Shown here piece after piece: positions 14,116-16,429 of a stretch of DNA of 16,429 bases. The notes below the pieces were generated by a model. The model did not search any database, was not told the origin of the DNA, and worked only from the letters and a program-made list of their open reading frames with translations. Position 1 is the first letter of the stretch. The number at the start of each line of letters is the position of its first letter. This stretch comes from Nitrosomonadales bacterium (lineage in GTDB: Bacteria; Pseudomonadota; Gammaproteobacteria; Burkholderiales; SG8-41), in NCBI GenBank assembly GCA_009885185.1, contig VFLF01000471.1, positions 1-16,429 of the forward strand. Direction: 5' to 3'. The position numbers and the translations under genes are program-made.

Positions 14116-15111
14116 CTACTCTGCGGTGATGCCGGCGCGCTGTATCACCTGCGCCCACTTGCTGACTTCGCTTTTCAGAAACGCGGTGAATTCCTCCGGC
14201 GTGCTGGTGGCGATCTCGCCGCCTTCGGCGAGCAGCATCTTCTGCACGTCGCCGCTATCCATGATCTGCCGGAACTCCTTGTTGAGCCGCAGAATAATAT
14301 CGCGCGGCACTTTCGCCGGCGCCAGCATGCCGTGCCATGAGGTGACATCAAAACCCGGCACGCCGGATTCATGCACGGTCGGCACGTCGGGGTAGATGCG
14401 CGCGCGGGTGAGGCCGGTGGTGGCGATGGGTTTGATCTTGCCGTCGCGCACAAAATTGGCGGCCGAGGCCAGCGAGGTTGAAAGATACGACACGCGTTTG
14501 CCCAGAAGATCGATCATTGCCGGCGACGCGCCTTTGTACGGCACGTGAACCATGCTCACGCCGGTGGCCTGATTGAACAGCTCGCCGCAGATATGGCCGG
14601 AGCTGCCGATGCCGGCGGACGCAAAGGTCAGCGTGCCGGGATTTTTTTTCGCGGCGGCGATGAGATCCTTCACCGACGCAATCGGCGAGCCGGCCACTAC
14701 CACCATGATCTGCGGCGCTTTCATTAGCAGCGTGATGGTGGAAAAATCGCGCAGCGAATCGTACGGGTTTTTCTTGCGCATCGCGGGGCCGATGGCGAGA
14801 TTATTGGTTTGTCCCATCCAGATCGTGTAGCCGTCGGCGGGCGCGTTGGCGGCAAGTTCCGCGCCCAGCCCGCCGCCCGCGCCGGCGCGGTTATCAATTA
14901 CCACTTGTTGCTTTAATGAATCGGCGAGCTTGGGGCCGAGGATGCGCGAGTAGATATCCGTGCTGCCGCCGGGCGGGAACGGCACGATGAAGCGGATCGG
15001 GCGGGACGGGTAGGACGGATTTGACTGTGCGTACAGGTACGCCGGCGCGATGCCGCACAGCGCGGCCCCCAGCAATAAAATGCGCCGGACGGCGTGTCCA
15101 TAATTTGTCAT
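14116..15111 (-). CDS. Bug/TctC-family periplasmic solute receptor 2
   Basis: The 331-residue protein has a signal peptide (VRRILLLGAALCGIAPAYLYAQS, cleavage near residue 25). The Bug signature PSRPIRFIVPFPPGGSTDIYSRILG follows directly. It also has HVPYKGASPAMIDLLG, ARIYPDVPTVHESGVPG and a SKWAQVIQRAG end. It should bind an organic acid in the periplasm. I place the start at 15109-15111, where GGGAAC precedes the ATG and the signal peptide begins. An upstream extension to 15219 is arginine-rich, overlaps the divergent gene and is unlikely to be translated. It heads the minus-strand unit that continues with crotonase 3, cupin-like copy B and Bug receptor 1. The substrate cannot be told from sequence. 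Confidence 0.92.
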   Translation of the reverse strand: MTNYGHAVRRILLLGAALCGIAPAYLYAQSNPSYPSRPIRFIVPFPPGGSTDIYSRILGPKLADSLKQQVVIDNRAGAGGGLGAELAANAPADGYTIWMGQTNNLAIGPAMRKKNPYDSLRDFSTITLLMKAPQIMVVVAGSPIASVKDLIAAAKKNPGTLTFASAGIGSSGHICGELFNQATGVSMVHVPYKGASPAMIDLLGKRVSYLSTSLASAANFVRDGKIKPIATTGLTRARIYPDVPTVHESGVPGFDVTSWHGMLAPAKVPRDIILRLNKEFRQIMDSGDVQKMLLAEGGEIATSTPEEFTAFLKSEVSKWAQVIQRAGITAE

Positions 15112-15134
15112 GACGGTTCCCGGAATTCGCGTCG

Positions 15135-15163
15135 ATTGTATGCGTTTGCGGCGGCGGCGTGAA
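15135..15163 (-). promoter_or_regulatory. Candidate promoter for the Bug 2-crotonase-cupin-Bug 1 unit
   Basis: On the minus strand, TTCACG (15158-15163) and TACAAT (15135-15140) are 17 bases apart. The predicted start near 15128 leaves about 17 bases of leader with the ribosome site. It lies in the 79-base gap between two divergent receptor genes, so a regulator bound here could act on both. On the plus strand a TATAGT at 15176-15181 may serve the other gene but has no good -35 box. Confidence 0.4.
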
Positions 15164-15190
15164 TGCGGTTTGCGGTATAGTCTTCGCGTC

Positions 15191-16174
15191 ATGAAACTTG
15201 CCTTGATCCTGCAAGCCACGGCAATAGTCGTCGCCGTTCAGCCCTGCGCGCATGCCATCGCGGCGGGCGCGGGACCGGTTTATCCCGTCAGGCCGATCCG
15301 TTACATCGTGGGCTTTCCTCCCGGCGGCTCGACCGATTTGATCGCGCGCACGGCGGCGGTCAAGTTGACCGAACTGATCGGGCAGCAGGTGGTGGTGGAA
15401 AACCGCCCCGGCGCGGGCGGCACGATCGCCGCTGAATTGGCGGCGCGCGCCACGCCCGACGGCTATACGCTGATGCACCCCGGCTTGACCATGGCGATCA
15501 ATCCGGCGCTGCGCAAAAATCTGCCCTATGTGCCGCTGCGCGATTTCGCGCCGGTCACGCTGCTGGCGAAAATGCCCAACGTGCTGGTGGTGAACAATGC
15601 GTTCCCCGCGAAGACGGTGCAGGAATTCATCGCGCACGCCAAAGCGAATCCCGGCAAGGTGAGCTACGGCTCCTCGGGTGTGGGCGCGGTGCCGCATTTG
15701 TCGATGGAGTTGTTCAAAAAACTCGCGGGCATCGACATCGTGCATGTGCCGTACAAAGGCAGCGCGCAGGTATTGACCGATCTGCTCGGCGGACAAATCC
15801 CCGTGATGTTCGACAACCTGCCGGCCAACATGCCGCATATCCGGGCGGGCCGCGTCCGCGCGCTGGGCATACCGTCGGCCAAACGCAATTCGCAGTTGCC
15901 CGATGTGCCGACGTTCATCGAATCCGGCACCGCGGGTTATGAAGTCACCGGCTGGCTCGGCATGTTCGCACCCGCCGCCACGCCGCCCCACGTGATATCA
16001 ACCCTGAACGCGCATATGGTAAAAGGACTGAACGCGGCGGATACGCAAAAGCGGCTTTCGGAGCACGGCGCCGAAGCGGCGCCCACCACACCCGCCGAAT
16101 TGGGCGCGCTGCTGAAATCGGAGACAGTGCGCTGGGCGCAGGTGATCAAGGATGCGGGCGTGCCGGCGGAGTAG
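15191..16174 (+). CDS. Bug/TctC-family periplasmic solute receptor 3
   Basis: The 327-residue protein begins with a signal peptide (MKLALILQATAIVVAVQPCAHA, cleavage near residue 22). It then has the Bug hallmark PVRPIRYIVGFPPGGSTDLIARTAAVKL. Other family blocks are ENRPGAGGTIAAELAARATPDGYTL, HVPYKGSAQVLTDLLGGQIPVMFDNLP, QLPDVPTFIESGTAGYEVTGW and a VRWAQVIKDAGVPAE end. I choose the ATG at 15191 because the signal peptide starts there; an open stretch back to 15110 overlaps the divergent gene. There is little Shine-Dalgarno sequence, and a TATAGT box ends 9 bases before the ATG, so the transcript may have almost no leader. It is transcribed away from Bug receptor 2 and probably towards the SDR gene. 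The ligand is unknown. Confidence 0.92.
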   Translation: MKLALILQATAIVVAVQPCAHAIAAGAGPVYPVRPIRYIVGFPPGGSTDLIARTAAVKLTELIGQQVVVENRPGAGGTIAAELAARATPDGYTLMHPGLTMAINPALRKNLPYVPLRDFAPVTLLAKMPNVLVVNNAFPAKTVQEFIAHAKANPGKVSYGSSGVGAVPHLSMELFKKLAGIDIVHVPYKGSAQVLTDLLGGQIPVMFDNLPANMPHIRAGRVRALGIPSAKRNSQLPDVPTFIESGTAGYEVTGWLGMFAPAATPPHVISTLNAHMVKGLNAADTQKRLSEHGAEAAPTTPAELGALLKSETVRWAQVIKDAGVPAE

Positions 16175-16207
16175 GGTTGTGTACTAATTACGGTCAAAGG
16201 CTTTTTC

Positions 16208-16316
16208 GCCACAGATGAACACAGATGAACACAGATTAAAACCCAACCCCGTTATTCCGGCTTTCGTCAGCACGGCGATACAGGGTTAATCTGTGTTCAT
16301 CTGTGAAATCCGTGGC
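16208..16316. repeat. Hairpin-forming dispersed repeat (CACAGATGAA units), copy 2
   Basis: This is a second copy of the element at 377-448, less perfect at its outer ends. The arms 16220-16239 and 16286-16305 are exactly complementary over 20 bases, and the stem can extend to GCCAC (16208-16212) with GTGGC (16312-16316). The 46-base interior is unrelated to that of copy 1. Again the element sits between two plus-strand genes, 30 bases before the SDR start codon. I see no transposase or target duplication. Confidence 0.8.
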
Positions 16317-16346
16317 TGAAGATTTTTTAATTTAAAGGGAGCAAGC

Positions 16347-16429
16347 ATGTTCAGTCTTAAAGGCAAAGTCGCACTCATCACCGGTTCCACCAAGGGCATC
16401 GGTAAATCCATCGCCGAGGAAATGGCCAA
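16347..16429 (+). CDS. Short-chain dehydrogenase/reductase, 5' end only
   Basis: Only the first 27 codons are inside the window. They read MFSLKGKVALITGSTKGIGK and then SIAEEMA. The TGxxxGxG pattern (TGSTKGIG) is the NAD(P)-binding glycine motif of classical SDR enzymes, which oxidise or reduce alcohols and ketones, often 3-hydroxyacyl intermediates. An AAAGGGA ribosome site lies 7-12 bases before the ATG. It follows Bug receptor 3 and hairpin-repeat copy 2 and may be part of the same catabolic locus. The active-site YxxxK lies outside the window, so substrate and cofactor choice cannot be judged. Confidence 0.88.
   Translation, partial: MFSLKGKVALITGSTKGIGKSIAEEMA

Noticed and set aside
13787..14395. 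Long open frame on the plus strand opposite crotonase 3 and Bug receptor 2
   Set aside because: It spans two real minus-strand genes and their gap, has no family motif, and reflects the high GC of the third codon positions.
16211..16240. Tandem ACAGATGAAC units considered as a short CRISPR array
   Set aside because: The units are directly abutted without spacers and belong to one arm of an inverted repeat.

Overview
The window looks like a chromosomal segment of a high-GC betaproteobacterium, probably Burkholderiales-like. The main clue is three Bug/TctC-type periplasmic solute receptors, a family greatly expanded in that group. Dense proteobacterial gene packing and several crotonase-family CoA enzymes agree with this. 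No species can be named from the sequence alone. I see no rRNA, tRNA, CRISPR array, insertion sequence or phage gene.

Layout. (1) Positions 1-1981, plus strand: the 3' end of an aconitase-superfamily large subunit (LeuC/HacA type), its small swivel subunit, and a secreted TPR protein. The two subunits are separated by a hairpin-forming dispersed repeat. (2) Positions 1932-4736, minus strand: a compact regulator-led cluster. It holds a GbsR/MarR-type repressor, a fusion of a DCC (DUF393) thiol-redox domain to a TIGR01777-type NAD-binding epimerase domain, and a DUF4166 protein. A strong sigma70-type promoter whose -10 box sits inside a perfect 34-bp palindrome drives it, which suggests autorepression. 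(3) Positions 4869-8140: a TPR lipoprotein (+), a decayed glutathione S-transferase 3' end (-), an uncharacterised cupin-like protein (-), a gene-free stretch, and a GAF-GGDEF diguanylate cyclase (+). (4) Positions 8383-11414, plus strand: an MFS transporter followed by two crotonase-family enzymes, with a dRS3-like palindrome between them. (5) Positions 11436-15111, minus strand: a four-gene unit (Bug receptor, third crotonase, second copy of the cupin-like protein, second Bug receptor). (6) Positions 15191-16429, plus strand: a divergent third Bug receptor, a second copy of the hairpin repeat, and the start of a short-chain dehydrogenase.

How it fits together. Regions 3-6 look like part of a catabolic locus for an organic acid taken up by Bug-type receptors and processed as CoA thioesters. 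This is inference: no CoA ligase or transferase and no membrane transporter of the tripartite type lies in the window. All three crotonases lack one or both of the two glutamates used by classical enoyl-CoA hydratase, so their reactions may not be simple hydration. The duplicated cupin-like family is the most clearly undescribed protein here. It is present twice and one copy is embedded between a crotonase and a Bug receptor. The aconitase-type small subunit also departs from the usual LeuD signature, so its substrate may not be isopropylmalate.
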